Of a stretch of DNA of 64,000 bases, positions 51,142-60,353 are shown in pieces. The stretch is from the NCBI RefSeq assembly GCF_017086365.1, contig NZ_CP070969.1, positions 1,116,001-1,180,000 on the forward strand, in the 5' to 3' direction. The notes beneath the pieces are model-generated. The model was not told the origin of the DNA. It ran no database searches and worked only from the letters and a program-made list of their open reading frames with translations. The first letter of the stretch is position 1, and each line of letters opens with the position of its first letter. A program made the position numbers and the translations under genes. Source of the DNA: Paenibacillus tianjinensis. Lineage in GTDB: Bacteria > Bacillota > Bacilli > Paenibacillales > Paenibacillaceae.

Positions 51142-51166
51142 CATCAAATGAGGTTTTTGTTATATT
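51139..51166 (+). promoter_or_regulatory. Candidate internal promoter before mini-pilin genes
   Basis: TTGCAT (51139-51144), a 16-bp spacer and TATATT (51161-51166) with TG one base ahead form an extended -10 promoter in the only sizeable gap of the cluster's first half. It would let the small pilin-like genes be expressed above the assembly genes. Confidence 0.5.
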
Positions 51167-51210
51167 CAAGCATCTATTAAAAATATAAAATTAAAAGGGA
51201 GATATTAACA

Positions 51211-51435
51211 ATGAAAAAAGACGCTATTTCTACGGGTTTGTTTATCGCTATCGGATTCCTCTGTGTTGCTATTGTCATCGCCATCCTGATTCCTGTGGTA
51301 CGTGATGTGATCAATGATGCGGATGACAACAGACCAACTATTCCAGGTGTAAGTGCAGCTATGATTTTGCCCACAGATCTCGATCAAACCCCTGCAGTAC
51401 AAGCTTCTCCAGTTTTATGGTCTAAAACGGTATGA
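51211..51435 (+). CDS. Mini membrane protein, pilin-like, copy A (cluster 2)
   Basis: The 74-residue product starts MKKDAISTGLFIAIGFLCVA and has one hydrophobic helix (about 8-30) and an extracellular tail with PTIPGVSAAMILPTDLD. It has no Gly-x4-Glu prepilin site, so it is not a normal Flp substrate. AAAAGGGAG lies upstream. The next gene overlaps it and shares the MKKD-IS start, showing duplication. By size and place it may be the fibre or channel subunit. Confidence 0.7.
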   Translation: MKKDAISTGLFIAIGFLCVAIVIAILIPVVRDVINDADDNRPTIPGVSAAMILPTDLDQTPAVQASPVLWSKTV

Positions 51436-51575
51436 AAAAAGACTCGATCTCTATCGCTATGTTTTTGGCTATCGGGTTTGTGATTGCCGGTATTTTTATC
51501 GGGGCGGCCACAAATATCATTGGCGGAAGTCAGGATGATATTATCGCGCATACCAAGCAAGTGGAGCAGTACTAA
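51432..51575 (+). CDS. Mini membrane protein, pilin-like, copy B (cluster 2)
   Basis: The 47-residue frame starts inside the end of copy A (ATGA overlap) as MKKDSISIAMFLAIGFVIAG, closely matching copy A in the first 20 residues, then diverges to IIGGSQDDIIAHTKQVEQY. It has one membrane helix and no prepilin cleavage site. Overlap and paralogy support a real gene. Confidence 0.7.
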   Translation: MKKDSISIAMFLAIGFVIAGIFIGAATNIIGGSQDDIIAHTKQVEQY

Positions 51576-51587
51576 GGGGGAGTAGGG

Positions 51588-51968
51588 GTGAAAGAAACCG
51601 TCCTCCGGGCATTATTTATGTGGCTTGTTTTGTTCATCATCCTGCAGCCTATCTTTACTTATATCGACTATTTGCTTGATTTGCAGGTCAAAGCCAATAC
51701 ATCCTACATTACGCAAAAAGCGGCTACAGAAGGGATGGTAACAGCATCGATGAAAAGTGAGGTGATTGCTAACCTGAAGGCGGTGGGTTTTCCCGAAGCT
51801 TCAATTGTAATCTCAAGCAGTACGGAAAGCGTGCAGGAGCGCAAGCAGCGGATTGATGTATATATCACCGCGCCCCGCTTAAATCTGTTTCCTTATAATT
51901 TCTCCGGCATGTCACAGCCGACAAGTTATTACGGACACGGTTCGATCATGAGCGAGTATCTCGACTAA
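51588..51968 (+). CDS. Pseudopilin-like membrane protein (cluster 2)
   Basis: A 126-residue product with an N-terminal helix (ALFMWLVLFIILQPIFTYID) and a soluble part (ANLKAVGFPEASIVISSSTE, RIDVYITAPRLNLFPYNFSG). It resembles the variable minor pilin genes of tad loci in size and layout, without the G|xxxxE site. GTG at 51588 has AAGGGGGAG upstream. No family is recognised. Confidence 0.65.
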   Translation: MKETVLRALFMWLVLFIILQPIFTYIDYLLDLQVKANTSYITQKAATEGMVTASMKSEVIANLKAVGFPEASIVISSSTESVQERKQRIDVYITAPRLNLFPYNFSGMSQPTSYYGHGSIMSEYLD

Positions 51969-51987
51969 TTAAGGGATGAACTAAACT

Positions 51988-52485
51988 ATGGATTATGTTA
52001 TCAAACTCGCTTTTGTGCTCCTGATCTTTGTCTACTCCTGGTTTTTTCAAATTCAAAATCAGGAGTGGGACATGCTGCGCAGCATGTTAAAGGATGCCAA
52101 TAACATTGCTGTCCATGATGCCTCACAGGAGCTTAACGAAAGCGCAAGAGCGCAAGGCCGGCTTATCATCGATCCCGCTGAAGCTTATGCCACCTTCATA
52201 GAGTCGCTTCAGCGTAATCTGGGACTTGACGACGGCTTGTCGCCAATGGTCGGCAGCAGACTGCAAACCCGTGTGAAGATTGTGAAATTTGATATCGTGG
52301 ATGATTCCACCGGAGTAACTTTTCCGCTTCTCTATGAGGATAGTACTTACGGCATCACCAAATACATACAAGGGCCTTCCGTCATTGCCGTGATTGAGAC
52401 GAAGCATCCCGTCCTGATCTCGCGCGCGAAGGTTCAAGAGGCTATTATCGTACCGGCAGTACAGGAGTATAAGATGAATGATTAA
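51988..52485 (+). CDS. Pseudopilin-like membrane protein (cluster 2)
   Basis: A 165-residue product with one N-terminal helix (IKLAFVLLIFVYSWFFQ) followed by QNQEWDMLRSMLKDANNIAV and a mixed soluble domain (SRLQTRVKIVKFDIVDDSTG). It is probably anchored with its bulk outside. Like its neighbour it lacks a prepilin site. It is the last gene before an AT-rich stretch that begins the secreted protein genes. Confidence 0.65.
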   Translation: MDYVIKLAFVLLIFVYSWFFQIQNQEWDMLRSMLKDANNIAVHDASQELNESARAQGRLIIDPAEAYATFIESLQRNLGLDDGLSPMVGSRLQTRVKIVKFDIVDDSTGVTFPLLYEDSTYGITKYIQGPSVIAVIETKHPVLISRAKVQEAIIVPAVQEYKMND

Positions 52486-52619
52486 TCCGTAATCGGAATG
52501 GTAAGCTCTTTTTGTTAAGAGATTATAGGTCACTATTTTCGGTTGGAAGGTACCAATCAAAGTGAATTTAAATATCCGCTCACAAAAAATCTATAACACT
52601 ATTAAGGGGAGAAAAAATA

Positions 52620-53249
52620 ATGAATAAAATGATTCTTAGAATATCTGTTGCGGCAATGCTAGTTGGACAGCTTTTAACATTAGGCGGTACTGCTCAAAAC
52701 AATCATGTTGCAGCAGCAGCTGCTACAAAAACCCCTGCTATGACCGACAACTTTTTTAAGTATGGTATGGAAAAAACGCAAGGTTTGCCGGCTACGATCG
52801 ATGCCGATGGACTTTCTTACACCTTGCATAAGGTAATGATTTATGATGTTAACTCGAAAGATGCGCAGACTATTTGGAAAACATATAAGTTCCTGCCGCT
52901 TAATATGTACCCAAAGGCAAAATATTTAATCTGGACGAAATTTACGATAACTAATAAAACATCCCGGACCATTCGTAGAGATATGTATGACCTCAGTTCA
53001 AAGTGGGTAGTTTCAGTCGATCATGTCCTGAACAATGGTTATGGATATTTCCTATCTCCTGGAGATCCAAACTATCCATACAATAGCAAAGAAGCCCTCG
53101 GTAATTTTGTACTTAAACCAAATCAATCTATTAGCACTTATGAAGCCTATTACGTAGAAGTTAAACCAAGACATTTTTTTGTTACGGTTATAAATCAAAA
53201 TAATACTAAGACCCTCAATCTTGTAGATCCGGACGGTGTAGGCAAATGA
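52620..53249 (+). CDS. Secreted protein of unknown function (cluster 2)
   Basis: The 209-residue product has a signal peptide (MNKMILRISVAAMLVGQLLT, cut near AAAA at about 35) and a beta-rich domain (YLIWTKFTITNKTSRTIRRD) resembling extracellular bioadhesive or DUF4352-like folds, though I cannot assign a family. It overlaps the next gene by four bases and so belongs to its unit. Base composition is clearly more AT-rich than the pilus genes before it. Confidence 0.68.
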   Translation: MNKMILRISVAAMLVGQLLTLGGTAQNNHVAAAAATKTPAMTDNFFKYGMEKTQGLPATIDADGLSYTLHKVMIYDVNSKDAQTIWKTYKFLPLNMYPKAKYLIWTKFTITNKTSRTIRRDMYDLSSKWVVSVDHVLNNGYGYFLSPGDPNYPYNSKEALGNFVLKPNQSISTYEAYYVEVKPRHFFVTVINQNNTKTLNLVDPDGVGK

Positions 53250-55507
53250 GGAAGGTAGGAGTTTTACTCCTTGCTAGTATGCTTATCTTTTCAATTTTGA
53301 ATATCCATGTGGCTTCAGCTATAGGATCAAATAACCGAACGGGGACAGTCTCTGTCCCCATTTCATATGGACTTGTTGGAGATGATAACAGTGCAAAAGC
53401 ATTTACACTAGACTTGCCATTAGGTGTAAATGCTTCATCGATAAACCTGAGCACTCTAAAGTATAATGGCACGAATGCTGTGAATTCATTACAGATCAGT
53501 AATGGTAAAATTAAACTTAGTTTGAAAGGTGTCGAAGCAAGCAAAACGGTTCAAGTAAAAGGTCTGTATAGTGGACAATACCCATTTGAATCTAAAATCG
53601 GCAATAGCATTTGGCGATATGCTGATGGTCGTACATGGCAGATAAATGATTACAGCCCAAGCACGGATACGATGACTAAAAAGGATCTACCCGCACCAGA
53701 CTTCACCTATCCTTCAGAAAGGGTCCCAAAAGTTACAGTAAATGCGGCTGGTAATCAGTCAACCGAAGGGCGTTTCTGGAAAACGTTGAGTATGGAATCC
53801 GTTGACGAAAAGTACGTTGATCAAAATTCAATCTTGGTTACAATAATGAAAACTGACGCATGGGTAACGAATGCATACCCGAAAGGGAACAAATTGGTTA
53901 TTGCCTATCAAATTCCAATTACAGCTGATGATCAAGGAGGATGGGACAATGTAACCAGCACGGCCAATCCTCCAGTAGTTTATCCAGCAATGGGAAGGTT
54001 CTATAAGGCGAACGTTTGGTATTATTACACTTCTTCAGCCAAGATACCCACCTATTCCTATGGTGGCACAGTAACTTTCGACTATTCCTTACCCACCGAG
54101 CCCACCCTTCTAGGAGAAGTAGATCTCATCAAACCAAATCCTAACCCGACTGAAGCAACAGGAAGCGATATACCTGTAGTAATCTCATTAAAAGGAACCT
54201 TGGCAGCCTATACGGATACTTCCAATATTCAGGAGTGGGTGTTTTACGCTAAGGAGTCGAATAATGACGCATCCCTACAAGTGAAAAAGGATTATGTAAA
54301 AAAACTAAGCAGTACACAAGAATTCACGTTCTACATTAAAAAGGAAAATGCCGCTGCTACCAACTTCAAACAGGAGTATGCCCTGACGGTTACTGTTCGT
54401 TTCACCAAACCGATTATTATGCCCGATGGACCCATAAGCAGCTTAACGCAATCACTGAGCTCAAGTGCCAGTACATATAATGGACCCAAGCCTTCGAGTG
54501 GGCCTAATCCAACGCCGCCACCTTCAACAGGTAAACCACCTGAAGCCAGAATATCCATGCCAGACCAAGTTGTAGCCGGTGAAAAGTTTATCGTATCAGG
54601 AGCAGATTCCTTTGATCCGGATGGAACGATTGTGAAATATATCTGGCAGCATCCTAATGTGCAAGATGCTTTATACGGCAAATCGAGTGATACCCGTTAT
54701 GGCCTGGATTCCATTGATACGACTCAAACTATCACACTTACTGTGGTGGATAACGACGGCCTTACAGCAACGACATCCCGCGATATTAAAGTGATAGCCC
54801 CAGCGCCAGCTGCCAAGTTGCAGATCCTTGGAACATTAAAAGAAAATCGTAAAATAACACTGCACAATGCCAGCAAAAATGCTGCAGACGATTTTCCGAT
54901 GATTCCAGGCAAAACAAAGTTTACGATTTCTGCAGTTTCCGGAGGGACAAATGCAGATATAAAGTACAGTGGAAGCTTGTCTGGGACAGACAATGCAGAC
55001 ATTTTGATAAAAGTCGCAGGGCAGTATAAAGCCACCCTGTATGTCGAAAATACTGCGGGCTATTCGGCAACGAAATCTATTACTTTCACCGTCCAGCCTG
55101 ACCAACCCCCTGTACCTTATATCTCCATGCCGAATACTGTTTACCGGGATCCATCGAACGGGAACAAGGCAAGTGTAACCATTGATGACCTATCCATTTC
55201 TCCAGACTATGATTATTTAGCAAAGCGAGTGTGGGAGTATAGATATGATTCTGATAACGATGGGAACTATGCTGAGGAAGCATGGGTGCTCATGAATAAC
55301 GGTAATCTGGATCGAATTAATTTCTATCCAACCGAAGTAGGGCGTTACGAAATTCGTCTAACAACGAAAGAAGAGTTTGGTCAACCGACAATAGATGAGT
55401 TTGTCTCAATAAATGACCGTAAGTCAGCGGATACTGCTAACCAGAATGTGGCTGAACGAATCGTTACCGTTCTGAATCGTCCTCCATTATCGGATTGGTC
55501 ATTGTAA
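53246..55507 (+). CDS. Large secreted PKD-domain protein (cluster 2)
   Basis: The 753-residue protein has a signal peptide (ending near HVASA, about 25), an N-terminal all-beta region, a Pro-rich linker (GPKPSSGPNPTPPPSTGKPP, about 414-433), then PKD-type Ig-like domains: PEARISMPDQVVAGEKFIVS, DSFDPDGTIVKYIWQ, and a further repeat with PPVPYISMPNTVYRDPSN. No LPXTG, SLH or membrane anchor is seen. PKD repeats are usual in surface adhesins and fibres. It is probably exported by Sec and may decorate the cluster 2 machine. Confidence 0.78.
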   Translation: MRKVGVLLLASMLIFSILNIHVASAIGSNNRTGTVSVPISYGLVGDDNSAKAFTLDLPLGVNASSINLSTLKYNGTNAVNSLQISNGKIKLSLKGVEASKTVQVKGLYSGQYPFESKIGNSIWRYADGRTWQINDYSPSTDTMTKKDLPAPDFTYPSERVPKVTVNAAGNQSTEGRFWKTLSMESVDEKYVDQNSILVTIMKTDAWVTNAYPKGNKLVIAYQIPITADDQGGWDNVTSTANPPVVYPAMGRFYKANVWYYYTSSAKIPTYSYGGTVTFDYSLPTEPTLLGEVDLIKPNPNPTEATGSDIPVVISLKGTLAAYTDTSNIQEWVFYAKESNNDASLQVKKDYVKKLSSTQEFTFYIKKENAAATNFKQEYALTVTVRFTKPIIMPDGPISSLTQSLSSSASTYNGPKPSSGPNPTPPPSTGKPPEARISMPDQVVAGEKFIVSGADSFDPDGTIVKYIWQHPNVQDALYGKSSDTRYGLDSIDTTQTITLTVVDNDGLTATTSRDIKVIAPAPAAKLQILGTLKENRKITLHNASKNAADDFPMIPGKTKFTISAVSGGTNADIKYSGSLSGTDNADILIKVAGQYKATLYVENTAGYSATKSITFTVQPDQPPVPYISMPNTVYRDPSNGNKASVTIDDLSISPDYDYLAKRVWEYRYDSDNDGNYAEEAWVLMNNGNLDRINFYPTEVGRYEIRLTTKEEFGQPTIDEFVSINDRKSADTANQNVAERIVTVLNRPPLSDWSL

Positions 55508-55566
55508 ATGAGGGAGGATCAAATGAAATTAATCCGAGTAAATCGAGGACCTGAGGGTGATTGGAC

Positions 55567-58500
55567 GTGGTAAAGATCAAAAAAGGGAAACGAATTCTCA
55601 AAGTGCTTTTATGTTTATTACTGCTATTACCTTTTGAATTACGAGGTTTTGGTACACAATCTGCATTGGCTTTAGATACAACTGTTGTTAAATATAATGA
55701 TTATTATGCGCCTGCAGCTGATCTCTATGCAGAATTGCCCCCAACTTCCGGATTTTTAGATGATGCTTTTAAAGCTAAGAGTTACGTTCATCGGGATGCC
55801 TTTTCGGTTACCAACATTCAATACAATAGAGTAACAAAGAATTTTTCTTTTGATATAACTACATTTACTTCAACCATAAAAACATATCGTGAAAATCATA
55901 GTCCAACATGGTTCATTATGGCTGACCATGCAGCACACACAAAATATTCTGTTTATGGGTTTAGCCCGTATGTGAATAAAGATCATGAATTTGAAATGGA
56001 TGGTAGGCATGAAGGGAATTCTATTGACGATAGGCCTATAGAATATGAAGAGAGTAGTTATACCGCTGAGGGTAAAAGCTTTTCTTTTGATATGAATTTT
56101 GTAGATTACTATGGTCATTATTTAAGCGGAGATCCTAAATTTTTAGAGGTCGGTACCTCATGGGTTGATATGCTGTATAACGGACAATATGTTACTTATG
56201 CCGTAAACGACTACCATAAAATTCCGTTGATAACCAATAGTGCGCCGAGCTTATCCCTCACTACTCAAAATAATCTGACGATTCAAAATGAAGAGGGGCA
56301 GAACATATTTAATGTTACCGGCTACGCACAAGATCCGGATAACGATACATTAGATGTAATCGTTGAAATCCCTAATGTGTATTACCGGAAAATAAAAGTG
56401 TATAACTCCTATACTTCGCAGCAGTTTACCGTTCCTATAGATGCTATCAACGATTCCCTGCAGCCTGGGAGTTATACGGGGACCGTTACGGTTGTAGATA
56501 GGTTTAACCTAAAAGCAAGCGGTCAGTTTAACTTCAACGTTAAAAACAAGCTGAAGAACAAAAACTATTATTTAATCAATTCACCATTTGAAATAGGTAG
56601 CACTTATTCAGACTATGAATCTGATCCGCAGTATAGTGTCCGATTCCGATACGATCAAGATTCTAGCTTTTTTGATAATCCGATGGGCACGATTTATGAT
56701 TCAGGACTATGGAGAGGAACGATGTATACTTCATTTCCGTACTCCGGATTATATAATGCAATTGTTCAGGTCCGGGACAATCCGAAAAATGACCGTTTCG
56801 ATGAATTCCGGCTGTGGAGCGGTAACAATCAATCCAGCCTTGTTTTTTTGATTCACCGGAAGCCCACCGCTCTTTTCTCAGCCAGGCTGATCGGGAACAC
56901 CATTCAATTAACGGACAACTCCTTTGACATTGACCACACCACTGCATCCAATAAGGGGCTTATCGAACACCAGTGGCAATGGCGAAAGGTAGGGGATGAG
57001 GTCTGGACCGATGGGCAGCTGAGTTCCCGGCCGGCAAATGACGCATACGAAATACGTTTGCGGGTACGGGACATGGACGGAGCGCAAGGGATAGGCGTTT
57101 ATAGCGACTGGGCTTCACAAGTAGTGGGTACAGGCTCAAACCTGCCTCCCGTTGCCAACTTTATTATTGATCCTATTCATGTAAGTTATCGTAAAAGCAC
57201 AACAATAACAGATAAATCGTATGATCCGGATAACGATTACCTGGATACCTATGAGTGGATCATCCGCAAAAATGGAGGGCAGGTTTATTATAATAATGGA
57301 TCTTATGTTACCCCTCCGAGCTTAACGAATTACGGCGTCGGCAGTTACGAGGTGATTTTGCGGGTTAGAGATAACCGTGGAGTCTGGTCCAATTATTATT
57401 CTCAGTGGGCTACGGTCATCAATAACAAGCCGGTTGCACAATTTACAATGCCAGCTCAAGTATATCGTGATGATGTCGTGACGATGGAAAATACAACCCC
57501 AGATCCGGATGCGGACGGTGATGCACTTTCCTACACATGGTATGGTCGTAAAGGCAATAGCAGCTATATCTATGGCGGCAGCAATCGCAACCACAATGTA
57601 GCTATCCGGAATCTGATTAGCGGGCTCGGAATCACGGACAAAGCGGCGATCTCACAGGACTGGGAAATGCGGCTGAATGTATCCGACGGAAGCCAAGAAG
57701 CCTTTGCAACGCGGGTATTTGAAATTTTGAATCACGTTCCTACAACTGATATTTCGGGTCCGGCTGCGGCAACTCAGTATACCACCCAGACTTACACATC
57801 TGGAGCATCGGATCTGGATAGTGCGGATATCAGCAGTTTGCAGTATTACTGGCGCGTGATCGACAGTGAGGGACAGGCTACCCTATTGCACAATAATAAA
57901 TCAGTCAACGTGACCTTCTACAATACGGGTGTATATACCATTGAGCATTGGGCGGTAGATCAGATAGGAGCAAAATCAAATATTGCCAGCCTGAAGGTGA
58001 CGGTAAACGAGAACTTCGCACCGGCTATGACCTTGACTGCTCCGGCCGGTACGGCGGCAAGTCCAACGATCATTGATGCGAGCATAACTGGTGATCCACT
58101 TATCAAATGGACATATGTGGATCCGGAGAATGATCCTCAAGAACAGTACAGGCTCGAATTTTATACTAAAGATAGCATTCTTGCTAAAACGATTGAGAAT
58201 TCAGATGGTACTGGAGCGGTACGGCAGTATCAAATACCCAACGGTACATTTGAAAAATTTAAATTATTTACAGTTCTAGGCCGAGTGTACTCCATGTATT
58301 CCTGGTCCGAAGTATCCAACGAGAAAACCTTCATCATCGACAATCCCCCGCAGCCGGGCTTTACGCTCATGACCGATACTGGCCGCAACGCTGCTCAGGT
58401 GCCGATCTACCGCACCGATAGGCTAACGATTCAAGGTACTGCTACGGATGCGGACACTGCCAAAGGCGACAGCATCAGCTATAAATACTATTTGAAGCCT

Positions 58501-59358
58501 TTTGGCGGAACAGAAGAGCTGGCCAGCTCGCAGAGTGCTTTTACCAAGCAGTTTAGCACAAACGGAATTTTCACCCTGCGACAGGTTGTAACAGACTCGC
58601 TGGGACTATCGAGAGAGCTGGTACAGAATATCAACGTTGCAAACCGCATTCCAACCGCAAGCATTACTTATCCGTCCAGTACCAGCCAGAGCACTCCCAC
58701 AGTGGTCAGCACATTGACTCCCGTAATCAAGTGGGATTATCAGGATGACGATGGAGATGTCCAGCAGCGGTATAGAGTGAGGATTATGAATTTAACTACG
58801 GGGGCTGTTACCGTTCAGTCAGGAGAGCAGACTTCAAGTGCACAGCAGTGGCAGATTCCAGCGGGTGCATTAGTGGAGAACCAGAAATATGCAGTTGAAG
58901 CTGAGGTGTATGACGGTTTTAGCTGGAGCAGTGTAACCCCGCGGAAATATTTTATGGTCAATTTACTCACGGTACAGGGATTAGTACGGCATACGGCCGA
59001 ATGGAACGTGAACCGTCAGACTTACAATATGGGCAAAAGCGGCACGGCGGAGAGTCCGCGGGGATATAATATCTTTTGGGCGGGGGAGCGTTTTGTCCTC
59101 CAGGCGAACACAGCAGGATTGCCGGATTCGGTTGAAGTGACCATGACCGGAGGTTATAGAGCTGTGCTGCATTCAACGGACGCCAACAAAACACAATGGA
59201 TGGGTGAGCTGTATGATCCCGTTTTTGAGAAGCTGCCGGATGGGCCGGTTACATTTACTTTTACGGCAAGGAACGAATGGAATACTAAAACGGACACTGT
59301 GACGGTATCGATCCTGGGAGATTGGAGTGAATATTTTCAGAGCCACCGGATAAAATAA
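55567..59358 (+). CDS. Giant secreted repeat protein with PKD/Ig-like domains (cluster 2)
   Basis: GTG at 55567 fits GAGGGTGA six bases upstream, giving 1263 residues; TTG at 55561 touches that site. A signal peptide (LKVLLCLLLLLPFELRGFGT, cut near SALA) leads into a long chain of beta domains. Repeating units contain NNKPVAQFTMPAQVYRDDVV, DPDADGDALSYTWYGR, TDKSYDPDNDYLDTYEWII and LRVRDNRGVWSNYYSQW, all PKD/Ig-like with DPDxD calcium-type loops. The C-terminus ends in a beta domain with no anchor motif. It is the probable tip or matrix adhesin of the cluster. Confidence 0.8.
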   Translation: MVKIKKGKRILKVLLCLLLLLPFELRGFGTQSALALDTTVVKYNDYYAPAADLYAELPPTSGFLDDAFKAKSYVHRDAFSVTNIQYNRVTKNFSFDITTFTSTIKTYRENHSPTWFIMADHAAHTKYSVYGFSPYVNKDHEFEMDGRHEGNSIDDRPIEYEESSYTAEGKSFSFDMNFVDYYGHYLSGDPKFLEVGTSWVDMLYNGQYVTYAVNDYHKIPLITNSAPSLSLTTQNNLTIQNEEGQNIFNVTGYAQDPDNDTLDVIVEIPNVYYRKIKVYNSYTSQQFTVPIDAINDSLQPGSYTGTVTVVDRFNLKASGQFNFNVKNKLKNKNYYLINSPFEIGSTYSDYESDPQYSVRFRYDQDSSFFDNPMGTIYDSGLWRGTMYTSFPYSGLYNAIVQVRDNPKNDRFDEFRLWSGNNQSSLVFLIHRKPTALFSARLIGNTIQLTDNSFDIDHTTASNKGLIEHQWQWRKVGDEVWTDGQLSSRPANDAYEIRLRVRDMDGAQGIGVYSDWASQVVGTGSNLPPVANFIIDPIHVSYRKSTTITDKSYDPDNDYLDTYEWIIRKNGGQVYYNNGSYVTPPSLTNYGVGSYEVILRVRDNRGVWSNYYSQWATVINNKPVAQFTMPAQVYRDDVVTMENTTPDPDADGDALSYTWYGRKGNSSYIYGGSNRNHNVAIRNLISGLGITDKAAISQDWEMRLNVSDGSQEAFATRVFEILNHVPTTDISGPAAATQYTTQTYTSGASDLDSADISSLQYYWRVIDSEGQATLLHNNKSVNVTFYNTGVYTIEHWAVDQIGAKSNIASLKVTVNENFAPAMTLTAPAGTAASPTIIDASITGDPLIKWTYVDPENDPQEQYRLEFYTKDSILAKTIENSDGTGAVRQYQIPNGTFEKFKLFTVLGRVYSMYSWSEVSNEKTFIIDNPPQPGFTLMTDTGRNAAQVPIYRTDRLTIQGTATDADTAKGDSISYKYYLKPFGGTEELASSQSAFTKQFSTNGIFTLRQVVTDSLGLSRELVQNINVANRIPTASITYPSSTSQSTPTVVSTLTPVIKWDYQDDDGDVQQRYRVRIMNLTTGAVTVQSGEQTSSAQQWQIPAGALVENQKYAVEAEVYDGFSWSSVTPRKYFMVNLLTVQGLVRHTAEWNVNRQTYNMGKSGTAESPRGYNIFWAGERFVLQANTAGLPDSVEVTMTGGYRAVLHSTDANKTQWMGELYDPVFEKLPDGPVTFTFTARNEWNTKTDTVTVSILGDWSEYFQSHRIK

Positions 59359-59407
59359 TCTCTTCCGAGCTGTTATAGCTGGTCTGCAACGGGCGGAGGG
59401 CTGATCG

Positions 59408-60046
59408 CTAGACGATCCCCTCGGTCCGTTCTTCGCTTACCTGAAGCATCCGGGCCCCCAGAGCTGAGGTTGAAAATATGGGCGTTTTGGGTGAGGGTAT
59501 GTAGGCGCTGCCTTTTGTGAGGTGCAAGTAGTAGGATAATTTGCCGCTGAAAATTTTATGGGCGCATAGTGATTCTGCAAAATCTTCCGGTGTTACGAAA
59601 CAAGAGGGCTTGGCCACCGGCTTGAACGCGGCCTCTTCAAATACGGAGGCGACAAAATGGGAGCAGAAATAAGCATCTTCCCGGTCGAATTTGACGTTCA
59701 GCAGGACTCCGATCAGACCCAGCAGATGATATTTATAGCGCTCCTGGTTCTCCATCATCCCTTGCACATGGTTGTACATGGCCTCATATTCTTCGTCACT
59801 GACGTTCAACTGGTAGATTGCACAGTCTGCTGTGCTGTAGAAGGGGTGAATGAAGTTTTCACGGATAAGGCCGGCAACGAACGGATTATGCACTTTTTTG
59901 CGGCCAAAGCTGTATACTTCGTCCAGTCCGCTGTCAAAGGCAATCGAGGCATGATTCAGTTCAGCTTTTGTGAACCATTTAATGATTCCGCTAAAGGCGG
60001 TCCCCGTTCCGGTTAGTACAATATAGATTTTTTTGCCCGTACCCAT
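59408..60046 (-). CDS. Permuted papain-fold (NlpC/P60-like, YiiX type) protein
   Basis: The 212-residue product has the permuted catalytic order: His first in KAELNHASIAFDSG (about 31) and Cys later in AYFCSHFVASVFEEAAF (about 128). This is the YiiX/NlpC-P60 permuted group, which may hydrolyse lipids or amide bonds. It has no signal peptide, so it may act inside the cell. The ATG is 11 bases after AAAGGA on the minus strand. It converges with cluster 2. Confidence 0.75.
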   Translation of the reverse strand: MGTGKKIYIVLTGTGTAFSGIIKWFTKAELNHASIAFDSGLDEVYSFGRKKVHNPFVAGLIRENFIHPFYSTADCAIYQLNVSDEEYEAMYNHVQGMMENQERYKYHLLGLIGVLLNVKFDREDAYFCSHFVASVFEEAAFKPVAKPSCFVTPEDFAESLCAHKIFSGKLSYYLHLTKGSAYIPSPKTPIFSTSALGARMLQVSEERTEGIV

Positions 60047-60280
60047 ATTATAAAATCCTTTCTGCTGGAAGTTTTGGATAATCCGGTAAAATTTCTTAAT
60101 GAATTACCTTCATCTTACTGTATAATCCTGCTTTGGAAAACAAACTTTAGTCTTGACCTGAAACTAGACTTAAGGCTAAGTAACTGCCTCTAAATTACGC
60201 TTTTTTTGACTGTTCCAGTGTATAAACTGGATTCAAGCCGCAAAAAATAAGCTGTTCACCCCTCATCTTTACAAAAACAA

Positions 60281-60310
60281 TTGGAAATGCTTCCACATTA
60301 GTGATACAAT
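60281..60310 (+). promoter_or_regulatory. Candidate tkt promoter in the 307-bp gap
   Basis: TTGGAA (60281-60286), an 18-bp spacer and TACAAT (60305-60310) lie 44 bp before the tkt start. Apart from this the AT-rich gap 60047-60353 shows no gene or strong structure. Confidence 0.5.
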
Positions 60311-60353
60311 AATAGTCAAAATGACATTCTTGATTCCAAGGAGGATTATCTTA

